64,000 nt of DNA from DATAGZ01 sp036263455 (GTDB taxonomy: Bacteria > Pseudomonadota > Alphaproteobacteria > Dongiales > Dongiaceae), in assembly GCA_036263455.1 (NCBI GenBank), contig DATAGZ010000018.1, forward strand, positions 70,466 to 134,465. The letters run 5' to 3'. The position numbers were made by a program, and so were the translations under genes. Under the pieces are notes generated by a model. That model saw only the letters and a program-made list of their open reading frames with translations, did not search any database and was not told where the DNA came from. This document shows positions 24,384 to 32,449 of the stretch, piece by piece; the stretch's first letter is position 1; every line of letters starts with the position of its first letter.

Positions 24384-25838
24384 ATGCTGTTTCACAGCCC
24401 TGAATTCATCCTTTTTTTCATACCGCTCGTCTGGGCTGTGTATGTCCTGACACTCGGCAGATCGGCGCGGATATCTACGTGGTGGCTGATCGGTGCCTCT
24501 CTGTTCTTTTATGCCATGCTGGACGGCGAGAAAGTCGTCCTGCTAATAGGCATACTCCTGGGCAATTACTTCTTTTCCCGCGTCCTGGCAGGTGCACCCC
24601 CCTCGCTCCGTAAGGGTCTTCTCGTGTGCGGGATCACCGCGAATTTAGGCTATCTTCTCTATTTCAAATATGCTGGTCTCCTGACCGCCCACCTGTCTCT
24701 AGGCGCGATCGTGACACCGATCGGCATCTCGTTTATTACGCTTCAGCAGATCATTTACCTGGTACAGATTGCCCGAGGGCAAATCCCAGTGCCTGCCTTC
24801 GGCGATTTTCTCCTTTTCGGCACCTTTTTTCCTTATATTGTCGCAGGCCCGATCGTCCAAGCATCGGAAATCTTCCCCCAGCTAACGGCTCGCGATCGCC
24901 GCACGGTGTTCGAACTGGCGGTGCCGGGGATCATTTTGTTCAGTTTCGGTCTTTTCAAGAAAGTCGTCATTGCGGATAACCTGATCGATATCGTCAAGGA
25001 TGTATTCGACACCAATCGTTTTGGATTCCCCTTGGGCGCGCTCGATGCCTGGGCGGGTGTTCTCGCCTATGTCTTGCGTCTCTATTTTGACTTTTCAGGC
25101 TATTCCGACATGGCACTCGGGATTGGAGCCCTTTTCGGCATACGTCTGCCGATTAATTTCTACTCGCCCTACAAGGCGACCAATATCGCCGATTTTTGGC
25201 GGCGCTGGCACATGTCCATGACTCGCTTCTTTGCGGTTTACGTCTACCTGCCGCTTGCAGTTTCCTTGACTCGTCGCAGCATGAAATCGGGGCATGGAAC
25301 CATCGGGCGTTTTATGGCTGCGAGGGGGATACCGCTTGTGGTCACCTTTTTCCTTTCCGGTATTTGGCATGGCGCGAAACAGAATTTCGCCGTGTTTCCG
25401 CTGCTGATGGGAATAGCATTGATCGTCACCAATGCATGGCAAAGCTTGCGCTTGCCGCCGCCGCCGTCGGCCCTGGGATGGGCGCTGACGATGCTCGTTG
25501 TGACCGCCGGTGTCGTTATCGATCGCACTGGAACGCTGGGGGACGCAGGCCATATGTTCCTCGCGATGGTAAATGGAAGGGCTGGTGAGCTGGTGTCCGC
25601 CGATGGCATGGTGCGTATCCTTGCCTGCGGTCTCATTGCTGTGGCGATGCCGAACACGCATGAAATCATGGCAGCATGGCCTTTATCCATCGATACAGGC
25701 GGCCATGATACCAGCAGATTTAACGAGAGAATGCGCTGGCTGCGAGGCGAAGCCGGCGCCCTGGTTGCCGGTGTGGCGGCGGTCATCAGCTTCCTGCTCA
25801 TGACCAAGGCAAGCGATTTTATCTATTACCGCTTTTGA
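24384..25838 (+). CDS. MBOAT-family membrane acyltransferase
   Basis: 484-residue polytopic protein of the AlgI/DltB family. It begins MLFHSPEFILFFIPLVWAVY as AlgI does and contains FFPYIVAGPI, LRLYFDFSGYSDMALGIG, NFYSPYKATNIADFWRRWH and the catalytic histidine in FLSGIWHGA. The family passes acyl or aminoacyl groups across the inner membrane from a carrier protein or CoA to an outer acceptor. It starts 24 bp after the SGNH gene; the ATG at 24384 was taken rather than an upstream TTG. With a carrier protein encoded two genes later, a DltB-like use of a carrier-bound aminoacyl group is likely. Confidence 0.92.
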   Translation: MLFHSPEFILFFIPLVWAVYVLTLGRSARISTWWLIGASLFFYAMLDGEKVVLLIGILLGNYFFSRVLAGAPPSLRKGLLVCGITANLGYLLYFKYAGLLTAHLSLGAIVTPIGISFITLQQIIYLVQIARGQIPVPAFGDFLLFGTFFPYIVAGPIVQASEIFPQLTARDRRTVFELAVPGIILFSFGLFKKVVIADNLIDIVKDVFDTNRFGFPLGALDAWAGVLAYVLRLYFDFSGYSDMALGIGALFGIRLPINFYSPYKATNIADFWRRWHMSMTRFFAVYVYLPLAVSLTRRSMKSGHGTIGRFMAARGIPLVVTFFLSGIWHGAKQNFAVFPLLMGIALIVTNAWQSLRLPPPPSALGWALTMLVVTAGVVIDRTGTLGDAGHMFLAMVNGRAGELVSADGMVRILACGLIAVAMPNTHEIMAAWPLSIDTGGHDTSRFNERMRWLRGEAGALVAGVAAVISFLLMTKASDFIYYRF

Positions 25839-25868
25839 ACGAGCGTCTTGCCATCAAAAGGAGAGAAA

Positions 25869-27065
25869 GTGTCCCGAGAGATAGAAGTCTTGCTAGACAA
25901 GCCTATGCCACCCGATCTCGCAGCCGAAATCGTCAAGCAAGCCGTCTACGTTTCAACGGAGATAACGCGCATTGAGATCGATCGCGACAAGCAAAGAATA
26001 ACCGCCGCATGCGAGAGCGATGATCCGTCGACGGCGCGGGAAAAGCTTGAGCGATTCGTCGCATCCATGGTCAGGGGCTATCGACCCATCGAATCGCGAC
26101 GGGCCGGAGCAACGCGCCGACGGGACCGCGGCGCCTATCATCCCGATGCTCATGCCGAGCTGTGCCGGCGTCGATGGGTGATAGAGCTTGGGCAAGGCCA
26201 AGTTGCCCTGTCCGGTCCCGCCTTGGCAGCCGCCAGCGTTATCGATGAGACGATCGCTCGCATCGGGCGCGAACAATTCGGTGCGCACGACGTGCGCTAC
26301 CCGACCTTGATTCCGGCCGAGGCGCTGGCGCGGTGCGGATACGTCGACTCCTTTCCCCAAAACCTCACGATGGTTGCCCACCTGACCGAGGATTTCGACG
26401 CCATAGAGCAATTCCGCCAAGCCAATATGCGACGGGAAAGTATTGCGATACCGAAGGTCGAGGCTCTTTCCCTGATTAAGGCCTGCTTCTGCCCCGCTTT
26501 GTGCTATCATTGCTATCCGACCCTCCGGGGAACCCGCCTCGGCGGGGGCGGCCATGTCGAGACCGCGTCAGGACGGCTCGCCCGCTACGAATCTTCCAAT
26601 ATTAAGGGACTCGACCGCTTATGGGAATTTAGCCAGCGCTCTATCATCTGGCTGGGCGGGGAAACCTTTTGCCTCGAACATCGTGACCGCGCCCTGTCGG
26701 CGGCCCTTTCGCTGGCCGAAGAGTGGGACATAGATTGTAGCGTCGAGACCGCGAACGACCCCTTCTTCGCTTCCATCGCAACGGCCAAGAGCTTCTGGCA
26801 GCGCAGTCAGGATCTGAAACTCGAGATGCTGCCAGCGCTCGCGCCACCGGACTCTTCCTCCTATCGCACCGTCGCCGCTTCTTCTTTCAATTTGCATGGT
26901 ACCTTCTTCGGTACCGCATTTGATATTCTAGACACGGATGACAAGCCCGCGTGCAGCGGATGCGCGTCGTGGGGGATCGAACGCTGGGTACTCGTCTTAT
27001 TCACTCAGCATGGTTTTGAGCCCAATCGATGGCCCGCAGCCCTGCGCCAATCCATATTCTCATGA
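25869..27065 (+). CDS. amino acid:carrier protein ligase-like protein (class II aaRS-like)
   Basis: 398-residue protein related to the atypical seryl-tRNA-synthetase homologues that load glycine or alanine on carrier proteins and have no tRNA-binding domain. Class II signs are an RxE motif 2 (Arg239-Tyr-Glu241), followed by GLDRLWEFSQRSIIWLGG, and motif 3 GIERW (369-373). The family-type end NLHGTFFGTAFDI ... CSGCASWGIERWVLVLFTQH is clear. Cys215 in CYP and Cys365 in CASWG are at likely zinc-ligand positions. Residues 1-90 are an extra N-terminal piece not expected in this family. The GTG at 25869 has AAGGAG 8 bp upstream; the longer ORF begins with TTG. The carrier protein follows 24 bp later. 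Amino acid choice cannot be read from sequence. Confidence 0.78.
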   Translation: MSREIEVLLDKPMPPDLAAEIVKQAVYVSTEITRIEIDRDKQRITAACESDDPSTAREKLERFVASMVRGYRPIESRRAGATRRRDRGAYHPDAHAELCRRRWVIELGQGQVALSGPALAAASVIDETIARIGREQFGAHDVRYPTLIPAEALARCGYVDSFPQNLTMVAHLTEDFDAIEQFRQANMRRESIAIPKVEALSLIKACFCPALCYHCYPTLRGTRLGGGGHVETASGRLARYESSNIKGLDRLWEFSQRSIIWLGGETFCLEHRDRALSAALSLAEEWDIDCSVETANDPFFASIATAKSFWQRSQDLKLEMLPALAPPDSSSYRTVAASSFNLHGTFFGTAFDILDTDDKPACSGCASWGIERWVLVLFTQHGFEPNRWPAALRQSIFS

Positions 27066-27089
27066 TCGACGTTACAGGTAGGAGGGAAA

Positions 27090-27320
27090 ATGCTGCGACA
27101 GATCTTTGCCCGAGTCCTCGGAGAGCCTTTAGAGCGTATCACCGAGGACATCAGTACGCTTACCTTGCTTTCCTGGGACAGCATCCGCCATGTCGAATTG
27201 GTGATAACTTTGGAGGAAGCCTATAATACGACTTTTACCACCGAGGAAATCATCGCCATGACCAGCTTTCAAGGCATTTGCCAAGTTTTGAGGAAAAAGG
27301 GCGTATCGATAGAATATTAG
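27090..27320 (+). CDS. acyl carrier protein-like protein
   Basis: 76-residue four-helix carrier protein. The phosphopantetheine site is Ser31 in LLSWDSIRHVELV, with the following helix 2 and the FTTEEIIAMTSFQGI region as in ACPs. The composition is less acidic than AcpP (50305). It follows the synthetase-like ligase directly and is the likely acceptor of the activated amino acid, taking the place of DltC. The ATG follows GGTAGGAGGGAAA. Confidence 0.85.
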   Translation: MLRQIFARVLGEPLERITEDISTLTLLSWDSIRHVELVITLEEAYNTTFTTEEIIAMTSFQGICQVLRKKGVSIEY

Positions 27321-27780
27321 CTTTATCAGCCTTGGGATTAAGATCGCCGACATTGGTCGAGGCTGTCGGGGCTATCGCCACTTGGAGCGTGCTGGTCGAG
27401 GTAAAGTTTCCATCGGCATTGGTACCCGATAAAGACCAGGCCCTATTCCAGTGGACAAGATATTCCGCCATCGGCGGTGGCCGCTACGCCCGTGCTCTTA
27501 ACATTGAAGACGCTGCATGACTGAGGGTCAGGCTGTCTTCGCTCGCGCTCTCCCATCTTTGTTCATCGGTTCGCCTTTCGAATGGTAGGATTCGTTAGTG
27601 TTTTATTCGTTCTCTTCTACCTGTCACCCACCCGGCCTGGGGGAGAAGACAACCGATTGCTGTGAAAAAATGGAACCCCGACCATCTCGCCGCCCCGCTA
27701 CCGCAACCGGCATTGGTATCGCCTCTTTTTCGTGATCTCCAGGCGTCCAGCGATGCCTGTCGCTGCGTCATCGAACAGCG
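27321..27780. other. intergenic stretch between convergent operons
   Basis: 460 bp between the carrier-protein gene and the dehydratase gene, which converge here. No gene is recognised. A minus-strand ORF (27471-27250) has a Ser/Thr/Asn-rich reading but overlaps the carrier gene and has no family. A short hairpin AGCGA-TGCCTG-TCGCT near 27753-27770 could end the dehydratase transcript. No copy of the tRNA-Glu 3' end was found, so a right island border cannot be fixed. Confidence 0.6.
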
Positions 27781-29550
27781 CTAGTGATTGTCGCGGGGCA
27801 GCGTTTTTGCCACCGCCTGGTATTTCAGCGCCAACTCCATGCACATGCCGCCGCCCAATTGCCCCGTGGTCTGGCGGAAGATTTCCTGCCACGGCGTCAG
27901 GCTCGCGGGGTAATCCGGCTTCCAGGCGGCGCGGCGCGCCTGCCATTCGGCCGCATCCACCAGGGCGTCGGCGGTGCCGGCATTGAGATCGATGCGGATC
28001 TTGTCGCCGGTTTTCAGCAAAGCCAGCCCGCCCCCGATGGCCGCTTCCGGAGAGGCATTCAGGATAGAGGCCGATGCGGAGGTCCCCGATTGCCGCCCGT
28101 CCCCGATACAGGGCAGCGTTGTGATGCCGCGTTTGATGAGCGCGGCGGGCGGCTGCATGTTCACCACTTCCGCCGATCCTGGCCAGCCGACCGGACCGGC
28201 ATTGCGGATGACCAGGATCGAATGTTCATCCACGCCGAGGTCCGGATCCTCGATCCGGCGGTGATAATCTTCCGAACCCTCGAATACGACGGCGCAGCCC
28301 TCGATTATGCCGTCCTGGCCGGGCCTGCCGAGATAGCGGTTCCGGAATTCCTCGGAAATGACGCTGGTCTTCAGGATCGCACTGTCGAAGAGATTGCCGC
28401 GCAGCACAATGAAGCCGGCCCGTTCCTTTAGCGGCCGCTCGTAAAAATGGATGACTTCCCCGTCGGGGGCCGGCGCATCGGCGATATTGTCGGCCACCGT
28501 TCGGCCGCTGACCGTCAAGACCTTGCCGTGCAATTTGCCGGCCTTCAGCAATTCCTTCATCACAGCGGGAACGCCACCGGCGCGGTGAAAGGCTTCCCCG
28601 AGATATTTTCCCGCGGGCTGCATATTGACGATCAGCGGAATATCGTAGCCGAATTCCTGCCAATCTGTCGGTTTCAGATCGTGACCCGCATGGCGGGCGA
28701 TGGCGGTGATATGAATTGGCGCATTGGTCGAACCGCCGATGGCGGAATTGACCAGGATGGCGTTCTCGATGGCAGCCCGTGTCAGAACCTTGGACGGGCG
28801 CAGATCCTCTTCCACCAAGGCGACGGCGCGCCGGCCGGTCGCATAGGCCATCTGTCCGCGTTTTCGGTAAGGCGCGGGGATCGAGGCATTGCCGGGCAGC
28901 GACATGCCTAGCGCCTCGGCCAGCGAATTCATGGTCGATGCCGTTCCCATCGTATTGCAATAACCGGACGAAGGCGCCGAGGCCGCGGCGGCCTCCATGA
29001 ATTCCTCGTACCCGATCTCACCCGCCGCCAGTTTCAACCGCGACTGCCAGATGATGGTGCCGGAGCCTGCCAGCTTCCCCTCATGCCAGCCATCCAGCAT
29101 CGGCCCGGCGGATAAGACGATGGCCGGCAAATCGACGGTCGCCGCCGCCATGATCAGGGCCGGCGTAGTCTTGTCGCAGCCGGTGGTCAGCACCACGCCA
29201 TCCAGCGGATAGCCATAAAGGATTTCCACCAAACCCATATAGGCGAGGTTGCGATCCAAGGCCGCCGTGGGACGCCGTCCGGTTTCTTGAATCGGATGCA
29301 CGGGAAATTCGAAAGCGATGCCGCCGGCGTCGCGAATCCCTTCGCGTATCCGTTGCGCGAGCTCCAGATGTATACGATTGCAGGGCGACAGGTCCGAACC
29401 CGTCTGGGCGATGCCGATGATAGGCCGGCCTGACTGCAATTCCGCGCGGGTCAGGCCATAATTCAGGTAACGCTCGAGATAAAGCGCCGTCATCCCGGGG
29501 TTATCCGGATTGTTGAACCATCGGGCGCTGCGATAGATCCGTTTGCTCAT
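27781..29550 (-). CDS. IlvD/Edd-family sugar-acid dehydratase
   Basis: 589-residue dehydratase of the IlvD/Edd family. The three cluster cysteines are Cys57 (SPCNRIH), Cys125 (TTGCDKTTP) and Cys198 ([12 protein letters not shown]). The N-terminus [20 protein letters not shown] and the overall length match the pentonate/hexonate dehydratase branch (L-arabonate, D-xylonate or galactonate type) rather than true IlvD. Given GH42, GH36 and a 2-keto-3-deoxygalactonokinase in the same operon, galactonate to 2-keto-3-deoxygalactonate is the most likely reaction. The ATG overlaps the GH42 stop by 4 bp. Last gene of the operon. Confidence 0.88.
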   Translation of the reverse strand: MSKRIYRSARWFNNPDNPGMTALYLERYLNYGLTRAELQSGRPIIGIAQTGSDLSPCNRIHLELAQRIREGIRDAGGIAFEFPVHPIQETGRRPTAALDRNLAYMGLVEILYGYPLDGVVLTTGCDKTTPALIMAAATVDLPAIVLSAGPMLDGWHEGKLAGSGTIIWQSRLKLAAGEIGYEEFMEAAAASAPSSGYCNTMGTASTMNSLAEALGMSLPGNASIPAPYRKRGQMAYATGRRAVALVEEDLRPSKVLTRAAIENAILVNSAIGGSTNAPIHITAIARHAGHDLKPTDWQEFGYDIPLIVNMQPAGKYLGEAFHRAGGVPAVMKELLKAGKLHGKVLTVSGRTVADNIADAPAPDGEVIHFYERPLKERAGFIVLRGNLFDSAILKTSVISEEFRNRYLGRPGQDGIIEGCAVVFEGSEDYHRRIEDPDLGVDEHSILVIRNAGPVGWPGSAEVVNMQPPAALIKRGITTLPCIGDGRQSGTSASASILNASPEAAIGGGLALLKTGDKIRIDLNAGTADALVDAAEWQARRAAWKPDYPASLTPWQEIFRQTTGQLGGGMCMELALKYQAVAKTLPRDNH

Positions 29551-31511
29551 GATTCTCTAGCAATGACGCAGACTTCGCAAGGCGGCAGGGGCGTGCCGCC
29601 CAGCTTGACGCATGCGCCGGCGATCAAGGTGCCGATATCCACCGCTTCCGGTCCATAATTGAAAATATAGCGCAGATTCCCATGGTCGCGAAGCCGGATA
29701 TCGCGCGGCAGGTTGAGCGGATGCAGCCCCGCTTCACCCAAGGCCCGGCGCGTGAAGGAGGCCAGCGCCTCCTCGTTTCCCCACCCCGTGGCATAGAAGA
29801 CTTTTTCCTGGCGCAGTAGCGCGGGCTCCCCGTCTTGGGTGCGCTCGAGCGTTTCCACGCTTGGCCCCAGCGCCGCGAATTCCCGCCACAGGCCAAGCGA
29901 TGCACGATTGCTGCCCGCCAACGGCAGGCGAATGCCCGGCGGCAGGCTTTCCACCCTGCGGATCTTAATATCGATCAGCTGCTGCAATTGCCCAGGCGGC
30001 AGGTTTGCGGGAATATGGAAATCGGGAGTCTTGGCGCCGCTGCGCGGCCCTATCAGGATTGCGGCGTCGCTATTGGCCAGGGCCGCGACAAAGTCCGCCC
30101 GCGCGGTGAACAGCCCAGGCAGGACGATCAATTTACGGTGAGCGAGAGCGGCGGGCTCCGGCGGCACGATATCGATGGAACAGCCCGCCCCGCGCAAGGC
30201 GCGGTAATAATCCAGCACAAGGTGAAGGTAAGAAAACTCCTTTCCCTGCGGCTGGATTTCCCAGGCCCACTGGCTTTCGTAATCGAAGACGAGGGCGATG
30301 TCGCTGCGGCTGGGCCGCACCTCGGCTTCCAACTCTTTCAATTCTCCCGCAAGCCGGTGGACGGTATGCCAGCATTCGCTCGGATCGTTGTTGGGCAGCA
30401 GTAAGGCTTCATGCATCTGCTCCTGAGAAAAGGGTGCCTGCCGCCAACGGAAATAGCTGACCGTTTCGGCGCCGGCGGCAAAGGCTTCGTACGCCCACAA
30501 CCGGGTCGCACCCGCGGCCGGGGCAGGATTGTGAAACGCCCAATTGACCGGGCCGGGCTGCTGCTCCATCACCCACCAGCGCCCCTTGCCGCAGGCGCGG
30601 TAGAGATCGTGGTGAAAAGCCTGGGCATCGGGGTCGCCGACCCGGAGGTAGCGCGCCTGTCTTTCCGGATCACGCCCGTCCCGATCCAAAAAACCGAGAG
30701 GATAGGAATCCCAGGCCGCCGCATCCAGGTCACGCGCCAGCGCGTAATGGTCGAAGGCGGTGAAATATCCCATGAAATTGTGCAGGATCGGGCGCCCTGG
30801 CGAATAGGTCCGCAGGATGTCGGTCTGCAGCCGGTTGAAGGCGATGACCTGGTCGGATGAAAAGCGCTGGAAGTCCAGCCGGTGGCTCGGATTGGCTTCC
30901 GTGACGGTCAGATGGGGAAGCTCGATCTCCGAGAAATCTCCATATTCCATCGACCAGAACACATTACCCCAGGCGCTGTTTAATGCCTCGATCGTGCCAT
31001 ATTTGCGCGAGAGCCAGGCTCGGAACGCATGCAAGGCAGCCAGCGAGTAGCTCTCCACCGTATCGTGGCAACCATATTCGTTATCGGTCTGCCAGGCGGC
31101 AAGTCCCGGATGCGCACCGAATTCCTGCGCCAGCCGCGTCACGATCCTATGGCATTCCGCGCGGTAGCTTTCCGAACTGAAGCAATAATGGCGGCGCGAG
31201 CCGAATCCCCTGCTCTGCCCGTTTCGGTCGAGAGCCAGCATGTCGGGGATCTTGTCGACCAGCCATTTCGGCGGGGTCGCCGTCGGCGTGCCGAGGACGA
31301 TCCGCAGACCTGCCTGGTGCAGAATATCCATGACGCGGTGCAGCCAGCCGAACCGGTAATCCCCATCCCTGGGTTCCAGCCGCGACCAAGCGAATTCGCC
31401 GACCCGTACGAGGGCGATGCCGGCTTCCCGCATCTTGGCGGCATCCCAAGCCCACATTTCTTCTGGCCACTGTTCGGGATAATAGCAGACGCCGAGCTTC
31501 TGTGCACTCAT
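29547..31511 (-). CDS. beta-galactosidase, GH42 family
   Basis: 654-residue GH42 enzyme that hydrolyses beta-galactosides. It opens KLGVCYYPEQWPEEMWAWDA, with the acid/base Glu145 in TDNEYG and the nucleophile Glu316 in VMEQQPGPVNW. The central trimerisation domain and a C-terminal beta domain follow (IFNYGPEAVDIG). No signal peptide is present, so hydrolysis is cytoplasmic after uptake by the ABC transporter of the operon. 4-bp overlaps with both dgoK (upstream) and the dehydratase (downstream) show tight coupling. Confidence 0.94.
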   Translation of the reverse strand: MSAQKLGVCYYPEQWPEEMWAWDAAKMREAGIALVRVGEFAWSRLEPRDGDYRFGWLHRVMDILHQAGLRIVLGTPTATPPKWLVDKIPDMLALDRNGQSRGFGSRRHYCFSSESYRAECHRIVTRLAQEFGAHPGLAAWQTDNEYGCHDTVESYSLAALHAFRAWLSRKYGTIEALNSAWGNVFWSMEYGDFSEIELPHLTVTEANPSHRLDFQRFSSDQVIAFNRLQTDILRTYSPGRPILHNFMGYFTAFDHYALARDLDAAAWDSYPLGFLDRDGRDPERQARYLRVGDPDAQAFHHDLYRACGKGRWWVMEQQPGPVNWAFHNPAPAAGATRLWAYEAFAAGAETVSYFRWRQAPFSQEQMHEALLLPNNDPSECWHTVHRLAGELKELEAEVRPSRSDIALVFDYESQWAWEIQPQGKEFSYLHLVLDYYRALRGAGCSIDIVPPEPAALAHRKLIVLPGLFTARADFVAALANSDAAILIGPRSGAKTPDFHIPANLPPGQLQQLIDIKIRRVESLPPGIRLPLAGSNRASLGLWREFAALGPSVETLERTQDGEPALLRQEKVFYATGWGNEEALASFTRRALGEAGLHPLNLPRDIRLRDHGNLRYIFNYGPEAVDIGTLIAGACVKLGGTPLPPCEVCVIARES

Positions 31512-32404
31512 GCGGAAGCCGCCCGTAGCAATCCCCGCTGGGCCGCATCCTGGCCAGGAAGAGGGACGGGCTCGATTCCCGCCAAGGTCAAGGCGTCGGT
31601 ATAGAGGGCGAGCATAGTCTCGTTCCCGATCACCTGGACCTTGCCGCTTATATGCCGGCGCATGGCCGCTACCTCCATCCCCACCAGAAACCCCGACAGC
31701 TCCCCGTGCAATTGCTCAGGGGTTTCGTGCATCAGCAAATGCCGTGCCCGCAAGGTGAAGGCGAAATGCGTGAAATCGCCAGGCGCGGCAAAGGCCCTTT
31801 GGATGCCGGTCTGGATAGGTGCGATCGGCAAGGGTGTGCCAGTTTGGGGGATGTGCCGGAGCATGGAATGCTGCGTCATCAGGGAAAACATTTCCCCGGT
31901 CGCGAACGTATGGAAACGCATGACGCGGCTGCCTTCGATCCAAACCCATTTGCTGTGAGTGCCGGGCAGGCAAACCCATCGCCGTTCATCATGCTGAAAA
32001 GCCAGGGCGCCTAGCAATTTCGTCTCTTCCCCGCGCATGACATCGGGAAAGTCAGCCCGACGTTGCGCCAGTCCTGGCATGATGCGTACGGGGTGACCAT
32101 CGAAATCGAAGCCGAGCGCATAAGCGGGCAGGCTGATAAGATCGACCGGAACGTCGCAATACGGGACTTCCCTCCACCCCTGGCGCGCGCCGACCATGCC
32201 GCACAACATCACCGGCAAGCCGGCAGGAACCTGGAGATGATTCAACCCGCTGCGCAAGGTCTCGCCATATCTTTCCGGAGCCATGGTGTTGACACCATCC
32301 TGGCTGTAAATTTCCCGCAAGACGGTTCCCGTCTTGCTCAGCAACCAGAAACGGCAATTACTGCTGCCCCAATCGCCGGCAGCCAGGAACGGTTCTTCGC
32401 TCAT
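31508..32404 (-). CDS. dgoK: 2-dehydro-3-deoxygalactonokinase
   Basis: 298-residue sugar-acid kinase that phosphorylates 2-keto-3-deoxygalactonate in the De Ley-Doudoroff pathway. Family motifs are AAGDWGSSNCRFW at the N-terminus, MRGEETKLLGA and LPGTHSKWV. It sits between the GH36 and GH42 genes, with a 45-bp gap upstream. The galactose dehydrogenase, lactonase and 2-keto-3-deoxy-6-phosphogalactonate aldolase needed for the complete route are not in the window. Confidence 0.93.
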   Translation of the reverse strand: MSEEPFLAAGDWGSSNCRFWLLSKTGTVLREIYSQDGVNTMAPERYGETLRSGLNHLQVPAGLPVMLCGMVGARQGWREVPYCDVPVDLISLPAYALGFDFDGHPVRIMPGLAQRRADFPDVMRGEETKLLGALAFQHDERRWVCLPGTHSKWVWIEGSRVMRFHTFATGEMFSLMTQHSMLRHIPQTGTPLPIAPIQTGIQRAFAAPGDFTHFAFTLRARHLLMHETPEQLHGELSGFLVGMEVAAMRRHISGKVQVIGNETMLALYTDALTLAGIEPVPLPGQDAAQRGLLRAASA

Positions 32405-32449
32405 GCCCGGGACCCGAGGGCGATGATAAAGGCCGATGCGTCCCTCATA

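Noticed and set aside
27250..27471. Minus-strand ORF of 73 codons with Ser/Thr/Asn-rich reading
   Set aside because: Overlaps the carrier-protein gene, has no ribosome site and no recognised family.
27321..27780. Expected right-hand attachment site of the island
   Set aside because: No repeat of the tRNA-Glu 3' end was found by eye, so no attachment site is claimed.
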